Part shown: one piece after another, positions 15,078-24,213 of the stretch
Layout: each line of letters opens with the position of its first letter
How positions within the stretch are numbered: the stretch's first letter is position 1
Assembly (NCBI GenBank): GCA_023459275.1
Contig: JAEWVC010000030.1
Span: forward strand, 93,622-157,621
Source: Bacillota bacterium
GTDB lineage: Bacteria > Bacillota > Clostridia > Christensenellales > Aristaeellaceae
DNA length: 64,000 nucleotides
Direction of reading: 5' to 3'
Position numbers and translations under genes: made by a program
The notes under the pieces: model-generated
Databases searched by the model: none
Told to the model about the DNA's origin: nothing
The model's input: the letters and a program-made list of their open reading frames with translations, nothing else

Positions 15078-16682
15078 ATGGCAAAACCTTTTAAGCTGGT
15101 TTCCCTGCTGCTGACCCTTGTTCTGCTCCTTGGCCTTATGCCCGCAGGGCTGGCCCAGGATGCCTCCGCCCAGCGCACCAAGCTGGTGGTGGCCATTTCC
15201 GCACTGCCCACGGTAGAGAACTATGACACCAATTACTGGACAAAGAAGATTGAAGAAGACAACAATGTGGACCTGGAATTCTATCTTTTGCCCAGCGATG
15301 CCACGGACGCCGCCACAAAGCTTTCCCTGCTGGTGACCTCCGGCGCCAAGCTTCCGGACATCATCTGCATGAACCTGAACGACCTGACCGCATACGACTA
15401 CGCGCAAAACGGCATCTTTATCCCTCTGAATGACTATTATTCCAGCGACCTGGCGGTAAACATCAAGGCCATGCCGGAAGCGGACCGGGACTACGTATAC
15501 CAGAACCTGCGCCTGCCCGACGGCAATGTGTACGCCCTGTTTGCCTACACCCCCTATCCCTGGAACACCATGCGCAACCGTTTCTTTATCAACACCGACT
15601 GGCTTGATAAGCTGGGGCTTTCCATGCCCACCACCACCGAGGAACTGCGCACCGTTTTGCAGGCTTTTGTGTCCAACGACATGAACGGCAACGGCAAGCT
15701 GGATGAGATCGGCATCGTGGGCTCCACCAACGGCTGGGGCCAGCAGCCCTTCAATTATCTGATGAACGCCTTCCTGTATGCCGATGCCTCCCGCAAGTAT
15801 ATGGCTCTGAGCGAAGACGGCCAGACAGTTTATCCCTCCTATACCCAGGACGCCTGGAAGGAAGGCCTTGCCTACATGGCTTCCCTGTGCGACGAAGGCC
15901 TGCTCTCTCCCCTGAGCTTCACCCAGGATTATTCTCAGCTCACCGCCCTGGTGAACGTGGAGGGTGGCATGGCGGGCGTAATCGCCGCCGGCAGCCTGTC
16001 CGCCTTTGACCAGGTGCTGGATTCCTACGCGCTGATGGCCCCCTTAACCGGCCCCGAGGGCGTGTGCTTGACCGCGTATTACGCCCCCGCCCCCGTACCC
16101 TACTGGTTCATCACCAAGGACTGCGAAAACCCGGATGTAGCCTTCTCCGTGGGCGACTACATGCTCAGCCAGTACAACTTCAACGTGACCAGCATGGGCA
16201 TTGAGGGCGTGGACTGGACGGCAGACCCGGAAATCGTGAAGGAATACAAAACACCCTTTGAAGACTTGATGGGCATTACCGCAAACCGCGTAGGCCTGAC
16301 CAATATCTGGGGCAAAGCGCAAAACACCCACTGGCAGGGCGCGCATCCCCGCTACCAGCCAGTGGAAAGTGCCATGCAAGTTGGCTCCATCAAGCGCTCC
16401 GAAGAAGGGACAACCACCAACTACACCGCGCAGCATTACGTGATGTATTCCCCCTGCGTGCCCAAGGTGCTGCTGCCCAAGATCACCTATACCCAGGAAG
16501 AGACCGACGAAATCGCCAGCATCAAAACTACCATCGACGCTTACGCCTATGATATGGCCGTATCCTTCATCACAAGCGTGCGGCCCCTGAGCGATTGGGA
16601 CAACTACCTGAGCGAGCTTGACCGTATGGGCCTGGCTGAATACATGCAGGTTACCCAAGCCGCTTATGACCGGGTGAAATAA
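15078..16682 (+). CDS. Extracellular solute-binding protein, LplA/LipO type
   Basis: 534 residues with a signal peptide (MAKPFKLVSLLLTLVLLLGL, cleaved near GLA-QD) but no lipobox cysteine. The mature protein has the long LplA-type layout, with LPDIICMNLNDL near residue 95 and a calcium-loop-like DMNGNGKLDEIGI near residue 215, common in this subfamily. It binds an oligosaccharide for the two permeases that follow. The ATG at 15078 is preceded by GGAAGGG. A strong hairpin follows the stop codon. The longer in-frame reading from 14991 lacks an RBS. Confidence 0.9.
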   Translation: MAKPFKLVSLLLTLVLLLGLMPAGLAQDASAQRTKLVVAISALPTVENYDTNYWTKKIEEDNNVDLEFYLLPSDATDAATKLSLLVTSGAKLPDIICMNLNDLTAYDYAQNGIFIPLNDYYSSDLAVNIKAMPEADRDYVYQNLRLPDGNVYALFAYTPYPWNTMRNRFFINTDWLDKLGLSMPTTTEELRTVLQAFVSNDMNGNGKLDEIGIVGSTNGWGQQPFNYLMNAFLYADASRKYMALSEDGQTVYPSYTQDAWKEGLAYMASLCDEGLLSPLSFTQDYSQLTALVNVEGGMAGVIAAGSLSAFDQVLDSYALMAPLTGPEGVCLTAYYAPAPVPYWFITKDCENPDVAFSVGDYMLSQYNFNVTSMGIEGVDWTADPEIVKEYKTPFEDLMGITANRVGLTNIWGKAQNTHWQGAHPRYQPVESAMQVGSIKRSEEGTTTNYTAQHYVMYSPCVPKVLLPKITYTQEETDEIASIKTTIDAYAYDMAVSFITSVRPLSDWDNYLSELDRMGLAEYMQVTQAAYDRVK

Positions 16683-16705
16683 GGGCTGTCCGGCTCTATG
16701 CCAAA

Positions 16706-16744
16706 GGACGGGGTTATCCTGCTTAAAACGGGATAACCTCGTCC
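16706..16744. other. Stem-loop after the binding-protein gene
   Basis: The arms 16706-16719 (GGACGGGGTTATCC) and 16731-16744 (GGATAACCTCGTCC) pair at 13 of 14 positions with an 11-base loop and no T-run. It is placed between binding protein and permease as in the other transporter operons here, consistent with differential expression. Confidence 0.6.
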
Positions 16745-16762
16745 TCAAATGGAGGAAAAAGC

Positions 16763-17707
16763 ATGCACAACCGGCCTGTCTCCCCCGCAAAAAGGAGTTC
16801 CTTCCGGCGGGAGTATTTGTCCAGATATCAATTGTACCTGCTGCTGGTAATACCGCTTGTCTATGTCGTGCTCTTTTGTTATGTACCCATGCTTGGGGCG
16901 CAGATTGCTTTCAAAAAGTATAACCTGAGCCTTGGCATCTGGGGCAGCCCATGGATTGGGTTCAAGCATTTTTCCCGCTTTTTTGAATCCTACCAATTCC
17001 CCCTTGTCATGCGCAATACCATTGTGCTCTCCCTGTACGGCCTTGCTGCTTCCTTCCCCCTGCCCATCCTGCTGGCGCTTTTAATCAACGCCTTTCCGGG
17101 CCGCCGCTACGCCAAGGTGGTGCAAACCATCTCCTACATGCCCCATTTTATTTCCACAGTGGTCATCGTCGGCATGCTTCTGCGGCTCTTTAACCCGCGC
17201 ACCGGCGCGGTGGGCGTGATCTACACCATGTTCACAGGCACCACCATGGAGGATCTGATCGCCAAGCCCGGCGCGTTTTCCCACCTTTATGTGTGGTCCG
17301 GCATCTGGCAGGGGATTGGCTGGTCCAGTATCATTTACATCGCGGCGTTAAGCGGCGTGGATACCTCATTGCATGAGGCGGCGGAAATCGACGGCGCCAC
17401 CCGCTTCCAGCGCATGATCCATATCGACCTGACCTCCATCCTGCCCACGGTAACCATTATGCTGATCCTGGCCGCCGGCCGGGTGATGAGCGTGGGTTTT
17501 GAAAAGGTCTACCTGATGCAAAACAGCCTGAACGTAAGCACCAGCGAGGTAATTTCCACCTATGTATATAAGGTGGGCCTGATTTCCGGCACAGGCAATT
17601 ACTCCTTTGCCACCGCCATCGGGCTTTTCAATTCCGTCATCAATTTCACCCTGCTGATCTTTGTCAACTGGGTGGCAAAAAAAGCTGGCAACAGCAGCCT
17701 GTGGTAA
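16763..17707 (+). CDS. ABC transporter permease, LplB type
   Basis: 314-residue membrane protein with a basic N-terminus, first span at about residues 24-45 (LYLLLVIPLVYVVLFCYVPM), and EAA loop HEAAEIDGATRFQRMIHIDL. GSPWIGFKHFSRFFES after span 1 is typical of the LplB/YteP subfamily that moves complex oligosaccharides. The ATG at 16763 has GGAGGAAAAA upstream. It pairs with the LplC-type permease 10 bases downstream. Confidence 0.92.
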   Translation: MHNRPVSPAKRSSFRREYLSRYQLYLLLVIPLVYVVLFCYVPMLGAQIAFKKYNLSLGIWGSPWIGFKHFSRFFESYQFPLVMRNTIVLSLYGLAASFPLPILLALLINAFPGRRYAKVVQTISYMPHFISTVVIVGMLLRLFNPRTGAVGVIYTMFTGTTMEDLIAKPGAFSHLYVWSGIWQGIGWSSIIYIAALSGVDTSLHEAAEIDGATRFQRMIHIDLTSILPTVTIMLILAAGRVMSVGFEKVYLMQNSLNVSTSEVISTYVYKVGLISGTGNYSFATAIGLFNSVINFTLLIFVNWVAKKAGNSSLW

Positions 17708-17717
17708 GGAGACGTTT

Positions 17718-18617
17718 ATGAAAAAGAGCACCGCCATCCGTTATTGCGCCTCCGACCGCGCCTTTTTTACCATTACCGGTGTTGTCCTGACCCTTTTGAT
17801 CCTTTTGGTCAGTTATCCCATCCTGTATGTGCTGTCCGCCTCCTTCTCCTCGGCCAAGGCCGTTACCTCGGGCCGGGTGCTGCTATGGCCGGTGGATTTC
17901 AGTCTGGAAGGGTATTTGGCCGTGTTCCGTCATCCCAAGATCATCCCCTCCTTCTTCAACACAGTTTTGTATACGGTGCTGGGTACCATCATCAATGTTA
18001 CTACGGCCATGCTCTGTGCCTATCCCCTGTCACGCAAGGACCTGAAAGGCCGCGGGCTGCTGACGCTGATCTTCACCTTTACCATGTTCTTCAGCGGCGG
18101 TCTGATTCCCACCTACATCCAGGTGCTTCACCTGGGGCTTATCGATACCCTGTGGGCCATGGTGCTGCCAGGCGCGCTGTCGGTATACAACATGCTGGTC
18201 ATGCGCACGTTTATCGAATCCAATATCCCAGGCGAAATGCTGGAGGCCGCCTCCATCGACGGCTGCAGCGACACGCGCTTTCTTATGCAGATCGTACTGC
18301 CCCTGTCCAAAGCGGTCATCGCCGTGGTGGCCATGTTTTCGGCCGTGGGCCATTGGAATTCGTACTTCAACGCCATGATCTACCTGAACACCGCAAGCAA
18401 ATATCCGCTGCAGATCATCCTCCGGGAGATCCTGATCATGAATCAGGTGGATCTGAACATGGTCATGGAGTTCCAGCAGAAGGAGGCCATGACCAACCTG
18501 GCGGATGTGCTGAAATATTCACTGATCGTGGTGGCCACTGCCCCCATTATCATGGTGTATCCCTTTATCCAGAAGTATTTTGTCAAGGGTGTTATGATTG
18601 GTTCCGTCAAAGGATGA
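17718..18617 (+). CDS. ABC transporter permease, LplC type
   Basis: 299 residues, six membrane spans, EAA loop LEAASIDGCSDTRFLMQIVL, and the C-terminal end KYFVKGVMIGSVKG characteristic of LplC/YtcP. The start at 17718 follows AAGGAGA; an upstream in-frame ATG would overlap the LplB gene. The ATPase subunit is not encoded nearby. Confidence 0.92.
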   Translation: MKKSTAIRYCASDRAFFTITGVVLTLLILLVSYPILYVLSASFSSAKAVTSGRVLLWPVDFSLEGYLAVFRHPKIIPSFFNTVLYTVLGTIINVTTAMLCAYPLSRKDLKGRGLLTLIFTFTMFFSGGLIPTYIQVLHLGLIDTLWAMVLPGALSVYNMLVMRTFIESNIPGEMLEAASIDGCSDTRFLMQIVLPLSKAVIAVVAMFSAVGHWNSYFNAMIYLNTASKYPLQIILREILIMNQVDLNMVMEFQQKEAMTNLADVLKYSLIVVATAPIIMVYPFIQKYFVKGVMIGSVKG

Positions 18618-18645
18618 ATCACTTTTATTTGCAGGAGGAGTTATT

Positions 18646-20028
18646 ATGGCCGGCTGGGCAAATCTGCACGATCTGATCAAACGGGAAATTGGCCTTCAAA
18701 AGCAGCAGCAGGTGGACGCGGAGGCATTTTATGATAAACTGGAACAGGCGGGCAGCGACGAAAGCGCCATGATGGCGGTGTACGCCAAAATCATGGCCCT
18801 GCCCAAAAACCAGGCTCTGGAAAAAGAGGAGCCCGATGATTGGGAAGGCATATTTGCCCTTGCACCCGGTCTGAAGGAAACATATACCCTGCCCGCAGGG
18901 GAAACAGCGCTAAAAGACCGGTTCCTTGGCGCCTGGCTGGGCCGCTGTGCAGGCTGTGCCTTGGGCAAGCCCATTGAGGCCGGGCCTTACATGGGTGGCA
19001 GCGACGGCAGGACTGGCGCGGAGAACGTGAAACTGTGGTTTGAGGGCGCCAATGCCTGGCCCATTGCAGGCTACACGCCAGAACACTCCCGCGCGGAGGA
19101 AACCCACAGCCTGTTTATTTCCCAGGCGTGCCTGAACAGCACCAGGGAGCATATCTCCTTCATGGAAACGGACGACGATATCCGCTACACCATCCTGGGC
19201 CTTAAACTGTTGGAAGAAAAGGGCACGGATTTTACAAGCTTTGATGTGGGCAAGCTTTGGCACGCCCACCTCCCCTACCGCTTTGTCTGCACCGCCGAGA
19301 CCCAGGCATATTTGAATTTTGCCCAGGCGACCCACCACCACGAAACCACACCGCCCGCCGACTGGCCCGAGAAAGAAAAATGGGTACGCACCTATTTGAA
19401 TCCCTGCCGGGAACTGATCGGCGCGCAAATCAGGGTGGACGCCTATGCCTACGCGGCGGCGGGAGACCCCCTGCTGGCGGCCCGGCTGGCCTATCAGGAT
19501 GCCTCCTTTTCCCATGAGCGCAATGGCATCTATGGCGCCATGTTCATCGCCGCCGCCATCGCCGCCGCCTTTTCGACCCTCGACCCCCAAAAGATTGTGG
19601 AGGCCGGCCTGGCTGTCATCCCGGCCCATTCCCGCATGGCCCAAGCGGTAAAAGAGGCGGTTGGCCTGGCTGGGCAGGCCGCGGACGCCTATGCCCTGGC
19701 TCTTGAACTGTGGGGGCGCTTTGCCCACTTCGGGCCTGTCCACGCCATCAACAATACCGCCCTGTGCGCTGCCTCATTGATCTATGCCAAGGGCAATTTT
19801 GACAAGGCCGTTACCACCAGCGTGCTGGGCTGGGATACCGACTGCAACGGTGCGACGGTAGGCTCCATCATGGGCGCGGCCTTGGGGGCGGACAAGCTTC
19901 CCAAAGCGTGGACCGCACCGCTGAAGGATACCATCTATTCCGGAGTCCCGGACTTCCACCCCATTGCCATCAGCACATGCGCGGCGCGCAGCTATGAAAC
20001 CTTTTTGAAAACAAAACACGGGCAATGA
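18646..20028 (+). CDS. ADP-ribosylglycohydrolase family protein
   Basis: 460 residues. After an N-terminal helical extension of about 85 residues comes the family core: FLGAWLGRCAGCALGKPIE, the first metal cluster ETDDDIRYT, and the second METAL-type cluster GWDTDCNGATVGSIMGAALG (Asp residues that bind two Mg ions). Family members remove ADP-ribose from proteins or hydrolyse related N- or O-glycosides of ADP-ribose. The RBS AGGAGGAG precedes the ATG at 18646. It is placed directly after a sugar transporter and before a YesN-type regulator, so a small imported glycoside is a more likely substrate than a modified protein. A second family member lies in the transporter operon at 28926. Confidence 0.9.
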   Translation: MAGWANLHDLIKREIGLQKQQQVDAEAFYDKLEQAGSDESAMMAVYAKIMALPKNQALEKEEPDDWEGIFALAPGLKETYTLPAGETALKDRFLGAWLGRCAGCALGKPIEAGPYMGGSDGRTGAENVKLWFEGANAWPIAGYTPEHSRAEETHSLFISQACLNSTREHISFMETDDDIRYTILGLKLLEEKGTDFTSFDVGKLWHAHLPYRFVCTAETQAYLNFAQATHHHETTPPADWPEKEKWVRTYLNPCRELIGAQIRVDAYAYAAAGDPLLAARLAYQDASFSHERNGIYGAMFIAAAIAAAFSTLDPQKIVEAGLAVIPAHSRMAQAVKEAVGLAGQAADAYALALELWGRFAHFGPVHAINNTALCAASLIYAKGNFDKAVTTSVLGWDTDCNGATVGSIMGAALGADKLPKAWTAPLKDTIYSGVPDFHPIAISTCAARSYETFLKTKHGQ

Positions 20029-20067
20029 TGCCCGGGGCACACCGCCCTTAACAAGGGAGGAACAGGC

Positions 20068-22272
20068 ATGGACCAGGGAAAAAGCTTTCTGCCCATCTTT
20101 TTCAGGCAGCTTTTACGCTACCTGAGTGTGGCCGTTATCCTGATCGTATCCTGTTTCTTCCTTGTATGGCAAACTTATCAAAATGCCCGGCAGGCGCAGA
20201 TCCTTTCGGCGCAGGCAAACCTTGAAAAAGGACTGGCGATCTTCAGCGGTCAGGCCGCCCGCGCCCAGACCATCGCCGGCAACCTGCAGCAGAACGAATA
20301 CTTTATGAAGGTAACGCTCATCAAGGGCGAGCCTCGCCCGGACGAGCTGATTTACCTGAAAAAGGTACAGGACCTAATCAAGCAGTATATCCTGTCCAGC
20401 CAGGTGGATGAGGACATGTTCCTGCTCTTTCGGGAAAACAGCTGCCTGGTAACCATGAACCTGTGCAGCGATCAGCTTTCCTCCTTTTACCCCGCGCTGT
20501 TTTCCTACGGCGGCATGGACGCGGAAGCCTTCCGTGCGGCCGCTTTCGAAAACGCCGCGGGGTTGCGCTATTTAGGCACTCAGCCCATCTATTCCCACTA
20601 CTCCTCCGGCAAGACCTACACGGGTCTCACCGCCCTTGTAAACGTGATGCCCTATACCACCAGCAGACCCGTTTGCGTGCTGGGGATCATTACCCGGCAG
20701 GAGGTGTTTGTAAACGGTTTCCTGGAAGCAGATCAAAAAGCCGGCGGCTTTTTGCGGGTAACTGCCCCGGATGGATCCACCCTGCTGTCCTATGGCTATG
20801 AAAAGGGCATGGAGCGGGATACGGGGCGGTATGTGGTGATCTCCAAGGCAAGTGACGCAGGCCTGACCGCCATGGTGGGCATCCCCGCCCGGTACATTTT
20901 GAACAACATCCGCGCCACGGTGCAAAGCGCCATTTTGATTACCGTGCTCAGCGTACTGGCCGCCATGCTGGCCGCGCTGATTCTCTCCATCCGCATGGCC
21001 AGGGCTCTGAAGCCCATTATCGATACGGCGTACAAGCAAACCCACCGTCGCTTTTCCAAGCAGAACGAGTACGGCTATATCGGCGACGCCCTGCGCCTGA
21101 TGGGCGTGCAAAACGCCGAGCAGGCCCGCCGCATCCAGGCGCTGCGCAGCTCGGCGCTCACCTGCGCGGTGGAAAACCTGCTGATCATGGGCGTATATTC
21201 CAAGCGGGAGGAGAAGGAAGCGGCCGCCCTGCTGGACCAAGATTTTGATGCCTTCCAAGTCATGCAGCTGCGCTATGACTGCGAGGATGCCAAAAGTGAA
21301 ACGCAGCTGCTGCTGTTTGTGGAGCAGCAGCTAAATAGCCTGGGCCATCAAAAGCAAGTGCTGATGCTGAACACCAGGTCCCGGGAAACCACGCTGCTGT
21401 TGTTTTCCCCCGATGATTCCCTGCTTCAGGCAAGCAAGGAACTGATTGCCTGCGCTCACGGCGCGCTTCCGGACCAGCCGGCCATCCACATTGGGCTGAG
21501 CCGGGCGGCCTCAGGCATCCGGCAGGTACGCAAGGCCTATCTGGAAGCCAACTACGTGCTGTATATGAACTGCGTGGGCGGCATCAGCGGGGCGTGGCGG
21601 TACGAGTGCAGCCCCCAAAGCGAGGAGCAGTTTGACTTTTCCCTGCTTTTGAAATTGAACGACCTGATCCTGCGGGGCGATACGGGCGGCGTCAGCACGC
21701 TTTTGCAAGAGGTTATTTTGCCGCCCGCGCTCGCCTCCCAGCCGGAGGCGGTAAAGATGCAGCGTTTTTACCTGCTCAGGCAGATGCTGCAAAACATTGA
21801 GCAGTCCATGCAATCCGGCGGGGAGGAGGCCTCCCTCCTGCCGGTGTACCAGGCGGGCGTGGACATCAGCGTGCAGCTGGAGGCCCTGAGCCAATCCGCT
21901 CTGGCCCTGTGCGCAATGGTTTCGGACCGCCAGCACAAGGGCAATCTGGAGCTTAAGCAAAAGGTAGAGCAGTATGCGCTGGACCATGCTTTTGACCCGG
22001 GGTTGAACGCCGCCATGATCGCCCAGGCCTTCATGATTTCGGACAAATACGTGTTTGCCCTTATCAAGGAACAGACGGGGAAAAGCCTTGGCAGTTTTCT
22101 GGAAGATGTACGCCTGAACGAGGCCGAGCGGCTGCTTTCGCAAACCTCCTACTCCAACGCGGCCATCTGGCAGCAGTGCGGCTTCGGCAGCGAAAACACC
22201 TTCTACCGCGCCTTTTCCAAGCGCAGGGGTGTTTCCCCCTCCCTGTGGCGCAAAAACCAGGGGAAAATATAA
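20068..22272 (+). CDS. Membrane-bound AraC-family regulator (YesN-like)
   Basis: 734 residues. An N-terminal membrane span (about 15-35), an extracytoplasmic sensor region (about 36-285), a second span (SAILITVLSVLAAMLAALIL, about 290-310), then a long cytoplasmic linker and a C-terminal AraC double helix-turn-helix (about 640-734). The recognisable motif is FGSENTFYRAFSKRRGVSP. Such one-component regulators sense an extracellular sugar or binding-protein complex and activate the neighbouring Lpl-type transporter. The ATG at 20068 follows GGGAGGA. It is in the same orientation as the transporter and the lyase gene behind it. Confidence 0.88.
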   Translation: MDQGKSFLPIFFRQLLRYLSVAVILIVSCFFLVWQTYQNARQAQILSAQANLEKGLAIFSGQAARAQTIAGNLQQNEYFMKVTLIKGEPRPDELIYLKKVQDLIKQYILSSQVDEDMFLLFRENSCLVTMNLCSDQLSSFYPALFSYGGMDAEAFRAAAFENAAGLRYLGTQPIYSHYSSGKTYTGLTALVNVMPYTTSRPVCVLGIITRQEVFVNGFLEADQKAGGFLRVTAPDGSTLLSYGYEKGMERDTGRYVVISKASDAGLTAMVGIPARYILNNIRATVQSAILITVLSVLAAMLAALILSIRMARALKPIIDTAYKQTHRRFSKQNEYGYIGDALRLMGVQNAEQARRIQALRSSALTCAVENLLIMGVYSKREEKEAAALLDQDFDAFQVMQLRYDCEDAKSETQLLLFVEQQLNSLGHQKQVLMLNTRSRETTLLLFSPDDSLLQASKELIACAHGALPDQPAIHIGLSRAASGIRQVRKAYLEANYVLYMNCVGGISGAWRYECSPQSEEQFDFSLLLKLNDLILRGDTGGVSTLLQEVILPPALASQPEAVKMQRFYLLRQMLQNIEQSMQSGGEEASLLPVYQAGVDISVQLEALSQSALALCAMVSDRQHKGNLELKQKVEQYALDHAFDPGLNAAMIAQAFMISDKYVFALIKEQTGKSLGSFLEDVRLNEAERLLSQTSYSNAAIWQQCGFGSENTFYRAFSKRRGVSPSLWRKNQGKI

Positions 22273-22306
22273 CCGGCCCTTGCGGCCGGAGAAAGGGAGG
22301 AGCGGC

Positions 22307-23452
22307 GTGCCTGTTTTTGTTGCCGATTCCTTTTTAAAGGAGCCCGGGATTCTGCTAAAAAGGCAACCGCCCCTTGAAGCCGCTCTATTAAAGGCGGCAA
22401 AGGAGGCGGCTAACGGACCCCTGTACAGCGTGGCCTGCCACCGCGCGCCCGCCGGCAGGCCCAACGATTATTACAGCCAGGCCCCCTATTGGTGGCCGGA
22501 TGCGCAGGGGCGGTATGTGCGCAGGGACGGACAGGTCTATCCCGGCCGGTTTACGTGCCATGTCCAGGATATGAACGCCATGGCGGAAGCCGCCCTAACC
22601 CTTGCACAGGCGGGTTTTTACCTTGATAAACCGGGATACAGCCTTCGGGCCGGGGCGCTTCTGCGTGTCTGGTTTCTTGACCGGGAAACGCGGATGAACC
22701 CTAGCCTTGCTTATGGGCAAGGCGTCCCCGGTGTATGCACGGGAAGGTTTTACGGCATCATCGACACCGCCGTCCTCTTGAAGGCGGTGCATGCCACCGC
22801 TTACCTAAAGGAGCAGGAGGCGCTTGTTGTCGGGCTGCGGGAGTGGTTTGCAGCTTACCTTGATTGGCTGGTCAACAGCGATTTTGGGCGGCAGGCCAAA
22901 GCCTACCACAACAACCATGCCGCCTGGTGGCACGTACAGGCCGCAGCCTATGCCGCTTTTACCGGGGCTTGGGGCATTTTCGACGCATGCCTTGCAAACT
23001 TTCTTGATAATGTGCTGCCCCGCCAGCTGACAGCACAAGGCGCCTTTGCCGATGAAATCACCAGGGCCGACGCGCTGACCTATTCCCTGTTCAACCTGGA
23101 AGCCTTTGCACTAATGGCCGAGCTTGCCTATGTGCAGGGAAAGGGCCTTGCCCTGTGGCAGGCGGAAAAGGGAAAAGGCCGCAGCATCCGCGCGGCCTTT
23201 GACTTTCTGCTTCCCTATCTTCTGGGCGAAGCTCCCTGGCCCTACGGGCAGGGCACGCCGCTTGGCTTAACGGCGCTGCTGCCCCTGCAGCTCGGAGCCC
23301 TGCGCCTTGAGGAGCCCCGGTACGCAAGGACCAACCGGCTGCTGGGCGCCGGCTCCAATGCGCCCTTCCCCGTCTGCCGCATCGGCGCCATGTGCATGCT
23401 GCCGGGCTTTGATATCCAGGAGTCCGGAAGGCAACGCTCCTGGGCAGAATGA
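22307..23452 (+). CDS. Alginate-lyase-like (alpha/alpha-toroid) polysaccharide lyase family protein
   Basis: 381 residues. The motif NDYYSQAPYWWPD (residues 53-65), IRRDGQ-like VRRDGQVYPG and the NNHAAWWHVQ block near residue 205 match the alginate lyase domain family (PF05426), whose catalytic Asn-His pair lies in the NNH region. No signal peptide is seen, so it would act on imported oligosaccharides (oligo-uronide lyase or related). The start is GTG at 22307 with AAGGGAGG six bases upstream, about 35 bases after the regulator. The true substrate need not be alginate. Confidence 0.82.
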   Translation: MPVFVADSFLKEPGILLKRQPPLEAALLKAAKEAANGPLYSVACHRAPAGRPNDYYSQAPYWWPDAQGRYVRRDGQVYPGRFTCHVQDMNAMAEAALTLAQAGFYLDKPGYSLRAGALLRVWFLDRETRMNPSLAYGQGVPGVCTGRFYGIIDTAVLLKAVHATAYLKEQEALVVGLREWFAAYLDWLVNSDFGRQAKAYHNNHAAWWHVQAAAYAAFTGAWGIFDACLANFLDNVLPRQLTAQGAFADEITRADALTYSLFNLEAFALMAELAYVQGKGLALWQAEKGKGRSIRAAFDFLLPYLLGEAPWPYGQGTPLGLTALLPLQLGALRLEEPRYARTNRLLGAGSNAPFPVCRIGAMCMLPGFDIQESGRQRSWAE

Positions 23453-23509
23453 GCTCATACAGGGGATTTTGGGCTGTCAAAGCGCTCTCCTTATTTTTCC
23501 AACGCCGTA

Positions 23510-24060
23510 TAAGCGGAAAAAACCCGGAGACAAAAGGTCAAGTCCCCGGTGCGCCCCGCCCGTTCCACAGCGCGGCCTTCCGGTCCAACATTTCCCCGAT
23601 CCTTTTTATGTACGCTTCAATATTGCTTACGTTTGGCGAGCTCAATGCGCCCTTCCCCGCCAAACACCCGCTTGGAGATGGCCCCGGCGCCCACGGCCAG
23701 GATGCTTGTGGTCTCCTCCATGATGTCCACGTTGTACAGGCATTCATGTCCGGCCTTTGCGTAGCCCACGTTTTCCTTGTTCCCGTCCATGTATTTTTGG
23801 CGGTACAGGTAATACGGGCACAACCCCATCTCCCCGGCAGCCTGCGCGCCCAAACGCACCATGCGGGCGGTCTGCTCCCCATCGGGCAGGTGCGTTTCCC
23901 ACAATCGGAGAAGGCTGGCGCGCTTTAGGGCCAGGGTATGGACGGTAAAGCTTTCCGGGTCGTGTTTTTGGCCCGGGTAAGAATCGGTTGAAAATCATCC
24001 ACCGTTTCGCCAGGCAGCCCGGCTATTTCATGGAATTGATCTGCTGGGAATCCGCCATCA
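23510..24060 (-). pseudogene. hemZ: Decayed coproporphyrinogen dehydrogenase HemZ, C-terminal remnant
   Basis: Minus-strand pieces in three frames join into one protein end. INSM is followed by a base loss, then IAGLPGETVDDFQPILTRA, next HDPESFTVHTLALKRASLLR, then CPYYLYRQKYMDGNKENVGY and GHECLYNVDIMEETTSILAV, and after another shift SNIEAYIKRIGEMLDRK. PYYLYRQKNM.GN.ENVGYAKPGxE is the signature of HemZ-type oxygen-independent coproporphyrinogen oxidases (from memory). The radical-SAM N-terminal half is missing. At least two frameshifts make it non-functional. Confidence 0.75.
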
Positions 24061-24213
24061 TAAGTGCCCAGATACCTAGATCCCCCTTGTAGCTCCCATA
24101 TACGACCAGCCCCTCAGGCCATAGGGCAGAAAGTAGGAGGTGGGCTGGACTTCTTGCTCGGTAGGCAGCTTTCGAAAAAAGTGGCTACAATAAGTCTACA
24201 TCTGAGCCTTTCT

